64,000 nucleotides of DNA, taken from positions 62,001 to 126,000 of the forward strand of contig CAMEVC010000001.1 of NCBI GenBank assembly GCA_945939115.1, given 5' to 3'. The translations under genes and the position numbers were made by a program. Positions 10,401-18,598 of this stretch are shown here, piece after piece. The first letter of the stretch is position 1; each line of letters opens with the position of its first letter. The stretch is from an uncultured Eubacterium sp. (lineage in GTDB: Bacteria > Bacillota > Clostridia > Lachnospirales > Lachnospiraceae). The notes beneath the pieces are model-generated. The model saw nothing but the letters and a program-made list of their open reading frames with translations. It made no database searches and was not told where the DNA came from.

Positions 10401-11987
10401 CCACCACCACATCATGATATATACTCAATAGAGGATTTGGCACAGCTTATATATGACCTTAAGAATGCCAATAAAGATGCAAGAATATCAGTTAAGCTTG
10501 TGTCTGAGGCAGGTGTTGGTACAGTTGCTTCCGGTGTTGCTAAGGCTGGTGCACAGGTAATTCTTATCTCAGGTTATGACGGTGGAACAGGAGCTGCTCC
10601 AAGAAGTTCAATACACAATGCAGGACTTCCTTGGGAATTAGGACTTGCAGAGGCACACCAGACACTTACAATGAACGGGCTTCGTAATAAAGTCATCATT
10701 GAGACAGATGGTAAGCTTATGAGCGGAAGAGATGTAGCTATTGCAGCAATGCTTGGTGCAGAGGAATTTGGATTTGCAACTGCTCCTCTTGTAACAATGG
10801 GATGTGTTATGATGAGGGTATGTAACCTCGATACATGTCCGGTTGGTGTGGCAACACAGAATCCGGAACTTCGTAAGAGATTCACAGGAAAGCCTGAGTA
10901 TATTGTTAACTTCATGAGATTTATTGCACAGGAACTGCGTGAGATTATGGCAGACTTAGGAATCAGAACTGTGGATGAGCTTGTTGGAAGAACTGACCTT
11001 CTTGAGCAGAAGGATGCTCTTAAGAGCGGACGTTCATCAGAGGTTGACCTTTCACAGATTCTCGATAACCCTTATGTTAAGCAGACTAAGATACATTATG
11101 ATAAGAAAAATGTATTTGACTTCGAACTTGAGAAGACAGTAGATGAAAGAGTCCTTCTTAAGAAATTTGAGTCAGCTATGGAAACAGGACAGAAGAGAAG
11201 TCTTGAAATTGATGTACAAAATACAGACAGGGCGCTTGGTACACTGTTTGGAGCAGAGATTACAAGAAGATTTGATGACAAGCTGGATGAGGATACATTT
11301 ACAGTAAAATGTAATGGTGCAGGTGGACAGAGCTTTGGTGCATTTATACCAAAGGGACTTACACTTGAGCTTGTGGGAGACAGTAATGATTACTTCGGTA
11401 AGGGCCTTTCAGGTGGAAAGCTTATTGTTTATCCGCCAACAGGAAGTACATATAAGGAAGATGAGAACATCATTATTGGTAATGTTGCATTATATGGTGC
11501 CACAAGTGGAAAAGCATTTATTAATGGTGTTGCCGGTGAGCGTTTCTGCGTAAGAAATTCCGGAGCTACAGCAGTAGTAGAGGGAACCGGTGACCACGGC
11601 TGCGAATATATGACAGGCGGTACAGTTGTTGTCTTAGGTAAGACTGGCAAGAACTTTGCAGCCGGTATGAGCGGTGGAGTAGCTTATGTTCTCGATGAGG
11701 ATACAAGCCTTTATAAGAGGGTTAATAAGCAGCTCGTTTCCATGGAATCAGTATCTAACAAATATGACGTGCTTGAATTAAAGCAGCTTATCACAGAGCA
11801 TGTTGCTTACACTAATTCAAAGAAGGGTAAGGAAATTCTTGATAACTTTGGAGATTATCTTCCGAAATTCAAGAAGATTATGCCTCATGATTATAAAAAG
11901 ATGCTCAATATGATAGTCCAGATGGAAGAAAAGGGACTTAGCAGCGAACAGGCACAGATAGAAGCATTCTATGCGGCAACAAAGTAG
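7449..11987 (+). CDS. gltB: Glutamate synthase large subunit
   Basis: 1512 residues. It transfers the glutamine amide to 2-oxoglutarate, giving two glutamates. The ATG at 7449 is chosen because the open frame to 7392 overlaps the promoter and the in-frame ATG at 7437 abuts the AAAGG. From this start, HDACGIGA puts the class II amidotransferase nucleophile at Cys20, so a 19-residue propeptide must be removed, as known for GltB. The order is amidotransferase (~20-420), central domain, FMN-binding synthase domain (~830-1200) with CVMMRVCNLDTC (~1119-1130) for the [3Fe-4S] cluster, and a C-terminal GXGXG beta-helix (~1270-1460). gltD follows after 38 nt. Confidence 0.97.
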   Translation: MENQIKKPGLYNSEFEHDACGIGAIVSINGIKTHQTVSDALSIVENLEHRAGKDAEGKTGDGVGILLQISHKFFKKAVKPLGIELGGERDYGIGMFFFPQDELARNRAKKMFEIIVEKEGLEFLGWRDVPTFPNVLGKKAVDCMPYIMQGFVKRPDNTAKGIEFDRRLYVARRVFEQTAEDTTYVCSLSSRTIVYKGMFLVGQLRQFFGDLEDADYESAIALVHSRFSTNTNPSWERAHPNRFMVHNGEINTIKGNADRMLAREETMTSPYLEDEMSKITPVVNTSGSDSAMLDNTLEFFVMNGMPLPLAVMITIPEPWINNDAMAQEKKDFYQYYATMMEPWDGPASIAFTDGDYFGAVLDRNGLRPSRYYITNDGYLILSSEVGALPIPESRIKIKDRLRPGKMLLIDTVKGELIDDDRLKEEYATKNPYGEWLDSNLIQLKDLKIPNKKVPVHTKEERARLQKAFGYTYEDFKTSILPMALNGTEQTGAMGIDTPLAVLSNKHQPLFNYFKQLFAQVTNPPIDSIREKVVTSTTVYLGTEGNILEEKAENCKQLRINDPILTNTDLLKIKNMNVEGFKVETIPIIYYKNTSLEKAIDHLFVEVDRAHREGANIIILSDRGVDENHVAIPSLLAVAALQQYLVQTKKRTSMAVILESGEPRDVHHFATLLGYGASAINPYLAQESIQELIDLNMLDKDYYAAVNDYNKAIISGIVKIAAKMGISTIQSYQGAKIFEAIGINSDVINKYFKGTVSRIEGISLKDIQEDVETLHSKAFDPLGLSTDTTLDSSGAHKMRSGKEEHLYNPQTIHLLQLATRTGDYKTFKEYTALVNKEEGVKNLRGLMNIKFPKKGVSINEVESVDSIVRRFKTGAMSYGSISREAHETMAIAMNMLHGKSNSGEGGEDIDRLKVGPDGLNRCSAIKQVASGRFGVTSRYLVSAKEIQIKMAQGAKPGEGGHLPGKKVYPWIAKTRLSTPGVALISPPPHHDIYSIEDLAQLIYDLKNANKDARISVKLVSEAGVGTVASGVAKAGAQVILISGYDGGTGAAPRSSIHNAGLPWELGLAEAHQTLTMNGLRNKVIIETDGKLMSGRDVAIAAMLGAEEFGFATAPLVTMGCVMMRVCNLDTCPVGVATQNPELRKRFTGKPEYIVNFMRFIAQELREIMADLGIRTVDELVGRTDLLEQKDALKSGRSSEVDLSQILDNPYVKQTKIHYDKKNVFDFELEKTVDERVLLKKFESAMETGQKRSLEIDVQNTDRALGTLFGAEITRRFDDKLDEDTFTVKCNGAGGQSFGAFIPKGLTLELVGDSNDYFGKGLSGGKLIVYPPTGSTYKEDENIIIGNVALYGATSGKAFINGVAGERFCVRNSGATAVVEGTGDHGCEYMTGGTVVVLGKTGKNFAAGMSGGVAYVLDEDTSLYKRVNKQLVSMESVSNKYDVLELKQLITEHVAYTNSKKGKEILDNFGDYLPKFKKIMPHDYKKMLNMIVQMEEKGLSSEQAQIEAFYAATK

Positions 11988-12025
11988 GGTGCTTGTGACA
12001 AAGATATACACGAAAGGAGCTAACC

Positions 12026-13510
12026 ATGGGAAAACCAACAGGATTTTTAGACTATGAACGTGTTGAAGCTAGAGCAGCTTCACCTAAAGAAAGAATAAAG
12101 AATTTTAATGAGTTCCATACACCTCTTTCAGAGGAGGAGCAGAGAAAACAGAGCGCCCGTTGTATGGATTGTGGAGTTCCATTCTGTCAGTCAGGAATGA
12201 CTATAAAGGGAATGACAAGTGGGTGCCCTCTTAATAATTTAATACCTGAATGGAACGATCTTTTATATACAGGTAACTGGGAGCAGGCATATAACAGACT
12301 TCATAAGACGAGTAATTTTCCGGAATTCACAAGCCGCGTATGTCCGGCATTGTGTGAGAAAGCATGTACCTGCGGTCTTGACGGCAAGGCTGTATGTACT
12401 AAGGAAAATGAGATGGCAATAATCGAATATGCATATGCACACGGTTATGCCAAGGCTAATCCGCCTAAGTTAAGAACAAAGAAGAGAATAGCTGTTGTAG
12501 GTTCCGGCCCGGCAGGACTTGCAGTTGCTGACCAGCTCAACCAGAGAGGCCACAGCGTGACTGTTTATGAGAGAGCAGACAGAATTGGTGGCCTGTTAAG
12601 ATATGGAATACCTAATATGAAGCTTGAAAAGCACATTATTGACAGAAAGCTTGATATTATGAAGGAAGAGGGTATTGAATTTGTTGTCAATGCCAATGTG
12701 GGTGAGAATATTAAGGCTAAAAAGCTGATTGCGGATTATGATGCCGTTGTTCTTGCGTGTGGAGCAGCTAATCCAAGAGATATTAACGCTCCTGGGAGAG
12801 ATGCAAAGGGAATTTATTTCGCAGTAGATTTCCTTACAGCGACAACAAAGAGTCTTCTTGATTCAGACCTTAAGGATGGCAAATACATTTCTGCAAAGGA
12901 TAAGAATGTAATTGTAATTGGCGGCGGTGACACTGGAAATGACTGTGTAGGAACATGTATAAGACATGGATGTAAGTCAATTACCCAGCTTGAGATGATG
13001 CCTAAGGCTCCGGATGAGAGAGCTGAAAATAATCCTTGGCCACAGTGGCCGTTAGTCTGCAAGACAGATTACGGTCAGGAAGAGGCTATTGCTGTATTTG
13101 GTCATGACCCAAGAATATATACAACCACAGTTAAAGAGTTCAAGAAGGATAAGAAGGGCAATTTATCAAGTGTTGTTACAATCCAGCTTGAGTCAAAGAC
13201 TGATGAGAAAACAGGAAGAAAAATGATGGTTCCTGTGGAGGGAACAGAGAAAGAACTTCCTTGTGAACTTGTACTTATTGCAGCAGGATTCTTAGGCTCA
13301 CAGAAATATGTTACGGATGCATTCGGAGTTGAGCTTACAGAGAGAACAAATGTTAAGACGGCTCCTGATGGATTTGCAACAAGCGTTCCGGGAGTATTTA
13401 CAGCAGGAGATATGCACACAGGCCAGTCGCTTGTTGTTAAGGCAATAAGACAGGGAAGAGACTGCGCAAGAGAGGTGGATTACTATCTCATGGGATATAC
13501 CAATCTCTAA
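12026..13510 (+). CDS. gltD: Glutamate synthase small subunit (NAD(P)H)
   Basis: 494 residues. The N-terminal Cys-rich region (CMDCGVPFCQ, CPALCEKACTCG) holds the [4Fe-4S] clusters. The FAD-binding Rossmann motif GSGPAGLAVADQL is at ~155-167, and the NAD(P)H-binding motif GGGDTGNDC is at ~299-307. The C-terminal FAD contact is TAGDMHTGQSLV. It feeds electrons from NAD(P)H to GltB. RBS AAAGGAG precedes the start. It shares the gltB transcript and ends at a strong terminator. Confidence 0.97.
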   Translation: MGKPTGFLDYERVEARAASPKERIKNFNEFHTPLSEEEQRKQSARCMDCGVPFCQSGMTIKGMTSGCPLNNLIPEWNDLLYTGNWEQAYNRLHKTSNFPEFTSRVCPALCEKACTCGLDGKAVCTKENEMAIIEYAYAHGYAKANPPKLRTKKRIAVVGSGPAGLAVADQLNQRGHSVTVYERADRIGGLLRYGIPNMKLEKHIIDRKLDIMKEEGIEFVVNANVGENIKAKKLIADYDAVVLACGAANPRDINAPGRDAKGIYFAVDFLTATTKSLLDSDLKDGKYISAKDKNVIVIGGGDTGNDCVGTCIRHGCKSITQLEMMPKAPDERAENNPWPQWPLVCKTDYGQEEAIAVFGHDPRIYTTTVKEFKKDKKGNLSSVVTIQLESKTDEKTGRKMMVPVEGTEKELPCELVLIAAGFLGSQKYVTDAFGVELTERTNVKTAPDGFATSVPGVFTAGDMHTGQSLVVKAIRQGRDCAREVDYYLMGYTNL

Positions 13511-13546
13511 TTAACAGGCAGATATTATGTGATATCAGGTATCCGG

Positions 13547-13590
13547 CAGCCGGACAGACTATTTATTATAGTGTTGTCCGGCTGTTTTTT
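13547..13590 (+). terminator. Intrinsic terminator of gltBD
   Basis: Stem CAGCCGGACAG (from 13547) with TTGTCCGGCTG (to 13584), followed by TTTTTT. Confidence 0.9.
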
Positions 13591-13663
13591 GATGTTGTTT
13601 TGCAGACATTAACGTAGTATTATAAAAAGGCATGAGAAAACTTTATTCATACTGGGGGGATAT

Positions 13664-14803
13664 ATGAATAAGAGGAAAGAAACTAAGGAATTTAACCGCA
13701 GGTTATCTGAACATAATATGAAAAGAGCAATAAAATCATCCCGTATTATGGCGATTGTGATACCGGTAATCTTGGCAGCCGGATGCCTGTCAAGATGGGA
13801 TAACCAGTCTCTTAAAATATTTTTCATAATTGGCTCGGTGTTTTTTGAGATTGTGCAGATAATATATGCTGTTATTTTGAAGGTTCAGTATATTAAGGAT
13901 GAGTTTGACATTTTTCCTAAACTATATCTTTCGTATTATGCTGTCACAATTGTATTTATGATGCTTGGAGCGGGATGTGATATAGAAGGCTTTGGAAGTG
14001 AACTGTTTTATTTTGTAGCCTGTATGTATCTTGTTTTTGTACCCATACTGAATAACATGGAGAGATTATTCTTTGTGGCAGGACAGACAGTAATAATGCT
14101 TTCTATGTTGCTTGGATTCAGGATTAATCTGAGGTGTCTTATTGATGTGTGCATTATCCAGATTGGAACGATAATTGTATCGGGATATCAGCATGGTATG
14201 GCAGTCAGAATTCAGCGTATGAGTATGAAATTAAAGAGAAAGACAGATACATCAGAACATGATGCCCTGACAGGGCTTTTTAACCGTAGGGGACTCGAGT
14301 CCCGCATTGAGGCAATCTGGCCTTTCTGTGAGAGAAACAAAATTCCGGTAGGTGTGCTTGCATTAGACATAGATTATTTTAAGAAATATAATGACGCATT
14401 AGGTCATCCTCAAGGAGACGAATGTTTAAGACAGGTAGCCGGTGTTCTGCGTAATTCTGCACAGAGAAGTACGGACATTGTCACAAGAACAGGCGGTGAG
14501 GAGTTCCTGATATTTGTTCAGGATATTGATGACGAGAAACTGGTTTCACTTGCCATGAAGATAAGAAACAATCTGGAAGAAAAAGCTATTCCTCAGGCGT
14601 ATTTTGGAGTGTCGAGGTTTGTTACAGTAAGTATAGGTGTTGCAAGCTTTATTCCCTCATATAACAAGAATTTTAAAAAGCTTTATGATGAGGCAGATAA
14701 AGCTCTCTATCAGGCAAAACACAACGGAAGAAACTGTATTGTTTATAAGGGAAGTGTATATGGAAGAATAAGAAACGGAGCCACTAAAGTATCAACGGTG
14801 TAG
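13664..14803 (+). CDS. Membrane-anchored GGDEF diguanylate cyclase
   Basis: 379 residues. The N-terminal ~190 residues contain about six hydrophobic segments (first near IMAIVIPVILAAGC). The GGDEF domain follows (~200-370), opening with DALTGLFNRRG. The active site is GGEEF (~277-281), an active variant in known cyclases. RSTD (~268-271) sits five residues before it, matching the RxxD inhibitory c-di-GMP site, so product inhibition is expected. It makes c-di-GMP from two GTP at the inner face of the membrane. It is transcribed alone between the gltD terminator and the next promoter. Confidence 0.88.
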   Translation: MNKRKETKEFNRRLSEHNMKRAIKSSRIMAIVIPVILAAGCLSRWDNQSLKIFFIIGSVFFEIVQIIYAVILKVQYIKDEFDIFPKLYLSYYAVTIVFMMLGAGCDIEGFGSELFYFVACMYLVFVPILNNMERLFFVAGQTVIMLSMLLGFRINLRCLIDVCIIQIGTIIVSGYQHGMAVRIQRMSMKLKRKTDTSEHDALTGLFNRRGLESRIEAIWPFCERNKIPVGVLALDIDYFKKYNDALGHPQGDECLRQVAGVLRNSAQRSTDIVTRTGGEEFLIFVQDIDDEKLVSLAMKIRNNLEEKAIPQAYFGVSRFVTVSIGVASFIPSYNKNFKKLYDEADKALYQAKHNGRNCIVYKGSVYGRIRNGATKVSTV

Positions 14804-14823
14804 TTCATATGTAACATATCCGG

Positions 14824-14852
14824 TTGTTTTTGTAATACTTTTGGTGTATAGT
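14824..14852 (+). promoter_or_regulatory. Promoter of the HPr-like gene
   Basis: TTGTTT (14824-14829), 17-nt spacer, TATAGT (14847-14852). Confidence 0.5.
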
Positions 14853-14900
14853 AATATCTGTCAGGGGAAAGTACACAATGATAAAACGGGAGGAAGAAAT

Positions 14901-15137
14901 ATGTTGACAGTAACTATACTTTTGGATTCTGTGGAGAAGGTTCAGAGGTTTGTAAGTACTATAAGCAAGTATTCATGCGGGTTTGACGTTGAATCTGGGT
15001 ACAGCTGTGTTGATGGAAAGTCATTGGTGGGATTATTTAGTCTTGATATCAGCAAGCCTTTGCAGCTTACAATCACTGATGGGAATGGAGAGATTGAGGA
15101 TGTGTTAAGAGACATCAATGAATTTATGGAATATTAG
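14901..15137 (+). CDS. HPr-like (Crh-like) protein without the phosphoryl-accepting histidine
   Basis: 78 residues, from the ATG with GGGAGG eight bases upstream; a longer open frame from 14841 overlaps the promoter. The length and fold pattern match HPr of the PTS. GKSLVGLFSL (39-48) aligns with the Ser46 region of HPr, so Ser41 may be the regulatory site. Aligning the conserved SKY places Ser10 where the catalytic His15 should be, so PTS phosphotransfer is not expected. By analogy with Bacillus Crh, a purely regulatory role is possible (inference). No PTS genes are nearby. It could also be a diverged HPr of unrelated function. Confidence 0.6.
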   Translation: MLTVTILLDSVEKVQRFVSTISKYSCGFDVESGYSCVDGKSLVGLFSLDISKPLQLTITDGNGEIEDVLRDINEFMEY

Positions 15138-15158
15138 GTTATATATAGATTATTACAG

Positions 15159-15189
15159 GGGTTATCCGGACTGGAAGCCCCTTTTTTTA
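15159..15189 (+). terminator. Probable intrinsic terminator after the HPr-like gene
   Basis: GGGG and CCCC enclose a partly paired 16-nt interior, followed by TTTTTTT. Confidence 0.6.
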
Positions 15190-15228
15190 TAAATGCAGAG
15201 TAACATTTTACAGAAGCTGGAGGAGAAT

Positions 15229-16242
15229 ATGTTTAAGAAAGTAATTGCTGTTATACTTATGTTGTCAATGATATGCAGCTTGGCAGGATGCACATCTGGT
15301 AGAAGAGAAAATGCAGAGAATGATAGTAAAGTAGCTGAGGAGAAAACTACGATTAGAATTGGCGCCATGTCTGGCCCTACAGCTATGGGAATGGTAAAGC
15401 TAAAGAAGGATTCTGAGCTGGGAAATACTGCAAACAATTATGAGTTTCAGGATTTTGCCACAGAGGCATCAGCATTTGTAACTCCACTGGCAACAGGTGA
15501 GGTTGATATTGCCGCTGTTCCATCTAATCTTGCGGCTAATATATATAATAAGACAGAGGGAAAGGTTTGTGTTGTCGCTGTAGGTGTTCTTGGGGTGCTT
15601 AATCTTGTTGAGAGGGGTAATACAGTTAAGACGATAAATGACCTCAGGGGTAAGACAATCTATGCAACTGGAATGGGAGCTGTTCCGGAATATACCATAA
15701 GATATATTTTATCAGAAAATAGTATTGATGCGGATAAGGATGTGACAATCCAGTGGTGCTCTGATACCACGGAAGCACTTTCTAAGCTGAAATCAGAGGA
15801 TGGAGCAATTGCAGTGCTTCCACAGCCTTTTGTAACTGCTGCAAGTGCGCAGATAAAAGATTTGAGAGTTGTATGTGATCTTAATGAGGCATGGGAGGAA
15901 ATTGATAAAACGTCGGATATTGTCACCGGCGTTATTGTTGTAAGAAAAGAATTCGCTGAGAGATATCCGAAGCAGCTTGAACAATTTATAGAGGAGTACA
16001 GACAGAGTGTTGAATACACATCAAAGGATGTTGAAGGGGCATCACAGCTTATCGCTGAATATGGAGTGGTTGCATCGGCGTCTGTTGCACAGAAAGCACT
16101 GCCTAAGTGCCACATTGTGTGCTATACAGGTCTTGAGATGAAGAACTCGCTGGAGGGATTTTTAAAAGTACTTTATGACCAGAACCCTAAGTCAGTTGGT
16201 GGAAAGATGCCGGGAGAAGATTTTTATTATGAGTACAAATAA
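15229..16242 (+). CDS. ABC transporter substrate-binding lipoprotein, NMT1/SsuA-like
   Basis: 337 residues from the ATG at 15229, which has GGAGG five bases upstream. The N-terminus has a hydrophobic signal and the lipobox LAGC (Cys ~22), so it is lipid-anchored outside the cell. The fold pattern is the periplasmic-binding-protein type II class of sulfonate/nitrate/thiamine-precursor importers (RIGAMSGPTAMGM, GEVDIAAVPSNLAAN, DLRGKTIYATG). The ligand cannot be predicted. The permease start lies inside its 3' end. No ATPase gene is linked. Confidence 0.82.
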   Translation: MFKKVIAVILMLSMICSLAGCTSGRRENAENDSKVAEEKTTIRIGAMSGPTAMGMVKLKKDSELGNTANNYEFQDFATEASAFVTPLATGEVDIAAVPSNLAANIYNKTEGKVCVVAVGVLGVLNLVERGNTVKTINDLRGKTIYATGMGAVPEYTIRYILSENSIDADKDVTIQWCSDTTEALSKLKSEDGAIAVLPQPFVTAASAQIKDLRVVCDLNEAWEEIDKTSDIVTGVIVVRKEFAERYPKQLEQFIEEYRQSVEYTSKDVEGASQLIAEYGVVASASVAQKALPKCHIVCYTGLEMKNSLEGFLKVLYDQNPKSVGGKMPGEDFYYEYK

Positions 16243-16996
16243 TAAAACCGATAAGAACAGAATTAATAAATATATATGGAGGGCATTGGCTGTGGTTATT
16301 GCCCTCAGTGTGTGGGAGATAGCTGCCGTGAAGATTGGACAGAGCATATTGCTTGTGGGACCGGTTGAGGTACTTATGCGTTTTCCTGTAATATGGGCAG
16401 AACCGGGGTTTGCTGATACAATATGGTTTACTATGTCTCATATTATCATAGGTTATTTCACAGGTGCATTGGCTGGGATTATACTGGCGGCAGCGGCCCA
16501 TCAATGGAAGGCAGTGGAATATCTGCTCTGGCCATGGATGATGACAATAAAGTCAGTACCTGTGGCTTCTTTCGTGGTGATTTGCCTTGTGTGGTTTACG
16601 GCCAGAAATCTTTCGGTGTTTATCTCGTTTTTAATAGTAGTGCCTGTTATATACCAGAATACACTTACGGGACTTGAAAGTAAGGATAAAGAACTGGAGG
16701 AGATGGCAGATAGTTTTCATATTACGTTTTTTAGAAGACTTAGGCACATAACACTTCCTCAGCTTGCACCATATCTAGTGTCAGCGGGAAAAGTCACAGC
16801 AGGGATGGCATGGAAAGCCGGTGTGGCAGCAGAGATAATCGGCATGCCACAAGGCTCCATAGGACAAATGCTGTATATGTCTAAAATATATCTTGACACT
16901 TCCGCTCTTCTTGCGTGGACAGTAATCATTGTTGTTCTGAGCGTACTATTTGAGAAAATGGTTGTGTTTGGATTAAAATTATTACTTGTGCATTGA
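16229..16996 (+). CDS. ABC transporter permease, SsuC/TauC type
   Basis: 255 residues from the ATG at 16229, overlapping the lipoprotein gene by 14 nt and pointing to translational coupling; the longer frame from 16175 has no sensible RBS. It has about six membrane segments and the EAA loop (EMADSFHITFFRRLRH, ~154-169) that docks the ATPase. It is the channel of the importer whose binding protein lies upstream. The ATPase must be encoded elsewhere. The last 15 nt overlap the 3' end of the convergent hydrogenase gene. Confidence 0.85.
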   Translation: MSTNNKTDKNRINKYIWRALAVVIALSVWEIAAVKIGQSILLVGPVEVLMRFPVIWAEPGFADTIWFTMSHIIIGYFTGALAGIILAAAAHQWKAVEYLLWPWMMTIKSVPVASFVVICLVWFTARNLSVFISFLIVVPVIYQNTLTGLESKDKELEEMADSFHITFFRRLRHITLPQLAPYLVSAGKVTAGMAWKAGVAAEIIGMPQGSIGQMLYMSKIYLDTSALLAWTVIIVVLSVLFEKMVVFGLKLLLVH

Positions 16997-18451
16997 AAAT
17001 GCGCTGAGATCATAATTGCTAAGATTCTCAGATACATTTCTGTTATCTGCTTCTGAGAGAAGCTTGTCTCTGTCCTTTGCAACAAGGGCAGGATTCTTGC
17101 CGCTGCGGTGACGGCTTGGACCGCCTACACAGCCTCCTTCGCATATCATACCTTCAATGAAATCTGCAGAAAGCTTACCTGCTTTAAGAAGAGTAAGAGC
17201 TTTCTTACACTCTATTGCACCGGAACATTTTTCAATATTGAAGTCTTCCGGATTAGCTCCGGCCTCACGCATACATTGTTCAACTGCAGCAGTAACACCG
17301 CCACCGTTGCCAAAACGTTTTCCATATATACTTGCCTGCTGGTCTGAATTATCTTCCGGTTCAAGTGTTACTGCCTTGGCTCTCAACATGGCTCTGAATT
17401 CACCGATTGTGAGAACATAATCTGCATTACCCTGTCCTTTGTATTCTTCCTTCTCACTTTTTTTGGCTATACATGGTCCGATAAATACAGTTATGGCTTC
17501 AGGGTCCTGGGACTTAATAAGCCTTGATACACCAAACATAGGTGAAATTGTGGTTGAAATATGTTCTGTAAGTTCAGGGTACTGAGTCTTAATAAGGCTT
17601 ACAAATGCAGGGCAGCATGAGGTTGTAAGCTTCTTACCCTCACGTGCAGCCTCAAGCCATTCAGCAGCTTCAGCGTTGGCGGTTAAGTCTCCGCCGAGAC
17701 CAACCTCATACATATCAGCAAAACCCAGCTTTTTGCAGGCTGTACGAATGCTGCTCATCGTTATGGAATCACCGAACTGTCCTTCAACAGCAGGTGCGAC
17801 CATGGCTATGACTTTCTTTCCGGAAATAATATTCTTGATTATATCTACAATGTCTGATTTAGAACCGATGGCACCAAATGGACAAGCATGAATACACTGT
17901 CCGCAGTGGATACATTTGTCCTCATCAATAACACAGAAACCGTTATCATCCATGGTTATAGCATTGGCAGGACATATTTTCTTGCAAGGTCTGATAAGGT
18001 CAGCAATGGCATTGTATGGACATGCCTTGGCACACATACCGCATTCTTTGCACTTGTCAGGGTCTATGTATGCCCTGTCACGGGTCATGCTTACGGCTCC
18101 GAACTTACATGCCTGCTGACAGGCTTTCATCATACATTTTCTGCAGTTGTCTGTGACTATGTAGTGCGAGAGTGAACAGTCGGCACAGGCTGCCTCAATG
18201 ACCTGAATGACATTGTGGGAACCGGGTTTGTCACTCTCCGTAGGACATTTACCCTCTGCAAGTCTTATTCTCTGACGCACTATCTCACGCTCCTTGTATA
18301 CACAGCAGCGAAACTTTGCTTTAGGACCCGGAAACATTCTGTATACGAGTTCATCCTTCTCCTCATCGAATTTACCTGCATAGGCAAGCTTTGCAACCTC
18401 GTAGAGTATTTCGTGTTTTATGTTTAGTATTGTAGCATCATTAGAAAGCAT
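16982..18451 (-). CDS. Monomeric [FeFe]-hydrogenase, group B-like
   Basis: 489 residues from the ATG at 18451, with GGAGGA upstream; an ATG at 18469 is upstream of that RBS. The N-terminal half has many Cys motifs, including ferredoxin-like CKECGMCAKACP (134-145) and CIHCGQCIHACP (180-191), and an extra set near 91-115. The H-cluster motifs are TSCCPAF (277-283), GPCIAKKSE (325-333) and EGMICEGGCVGG (433-444). The second motif has Gly where classic group A enzymes have Met. It reduces protons or oxidises H2 using ferredoxin electrons, or could sense H2. No maturation genes (hydE/F/G) are in the window. Confidence 0.85.
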   Translation of the reverse strand: MLSNDATILNIKHEILYEVAKLAYAGKFDEEKDELVYRMFPGPKAKFRCCVYKEREIVRQRIRLAEGKCPTESDKPGSHNVIQVIEAACADCSLSHYIVTDNCRKCMMKACQQACKFGAVSMTRDRAYIDPDKCKECGMCAKACPYNAIADLIRPCKKICPANAITMDDNGFCVIDEDKCIHCGQCIHACPFGAIGSKSDIVDIIKNIISGKKVIAMVAPAVEGQFGDSITMSSIRTACKKLGFADMYEVGLGGDLTANAEAAEWLEAAREGKKLTTSCCPAFVSLIKTQYPELTEHISTTISPMFGVSRLIKSQDPEAITVFIGPCIAKKSEKEEYKGQGNADYVLTIGEFRAMLRAKAVTLEPEDNSDQQASIYGKRFGNGGGVTAAVEQCMREAGANPEDFNIEKCSGAIECKKALTLLKAGKLSADFIEGMICEGGCVGGPSRHRSGKNPALVAKDRDKLLSEADNRNVSENLSNYDLSAFSMHK

Positions 18452-18487
18452 GATTTTTCCTCCGTTCATAGATTGATAAATAATTAA

Positions 18488-18508
18488 CTGTTACATTTAA
18501 TATAACAG
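18488..18508. promoter_or_regulatory. 21-bp near-perfect palindrome in the hydrogenase-floA divergent region
   Basis: CTGTTACATT and AATATAACAG surround one central base, with one mismatch between arms. It lies 37 bp upstream of the hydrogenase start, where a dimeric regulator would block transcription. The half-site spacing differs from the clostridial Rex consensus. Confidence 0.5.
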
Positions 18509-18598
18509 ATTAATAAAAATGATTCTATATAAATGTAGAAAAAAAATAATTGATGTGTAATAATATATTTGAATATCAAACATAAAGGGGGATAATAT

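Noticed and set aside
18488-18508. Rex operator
   Set aside because: Half-site spacing (9 nt) does not fit the clostridial Rex consensus (6 nt between TGTTA and TAACA).
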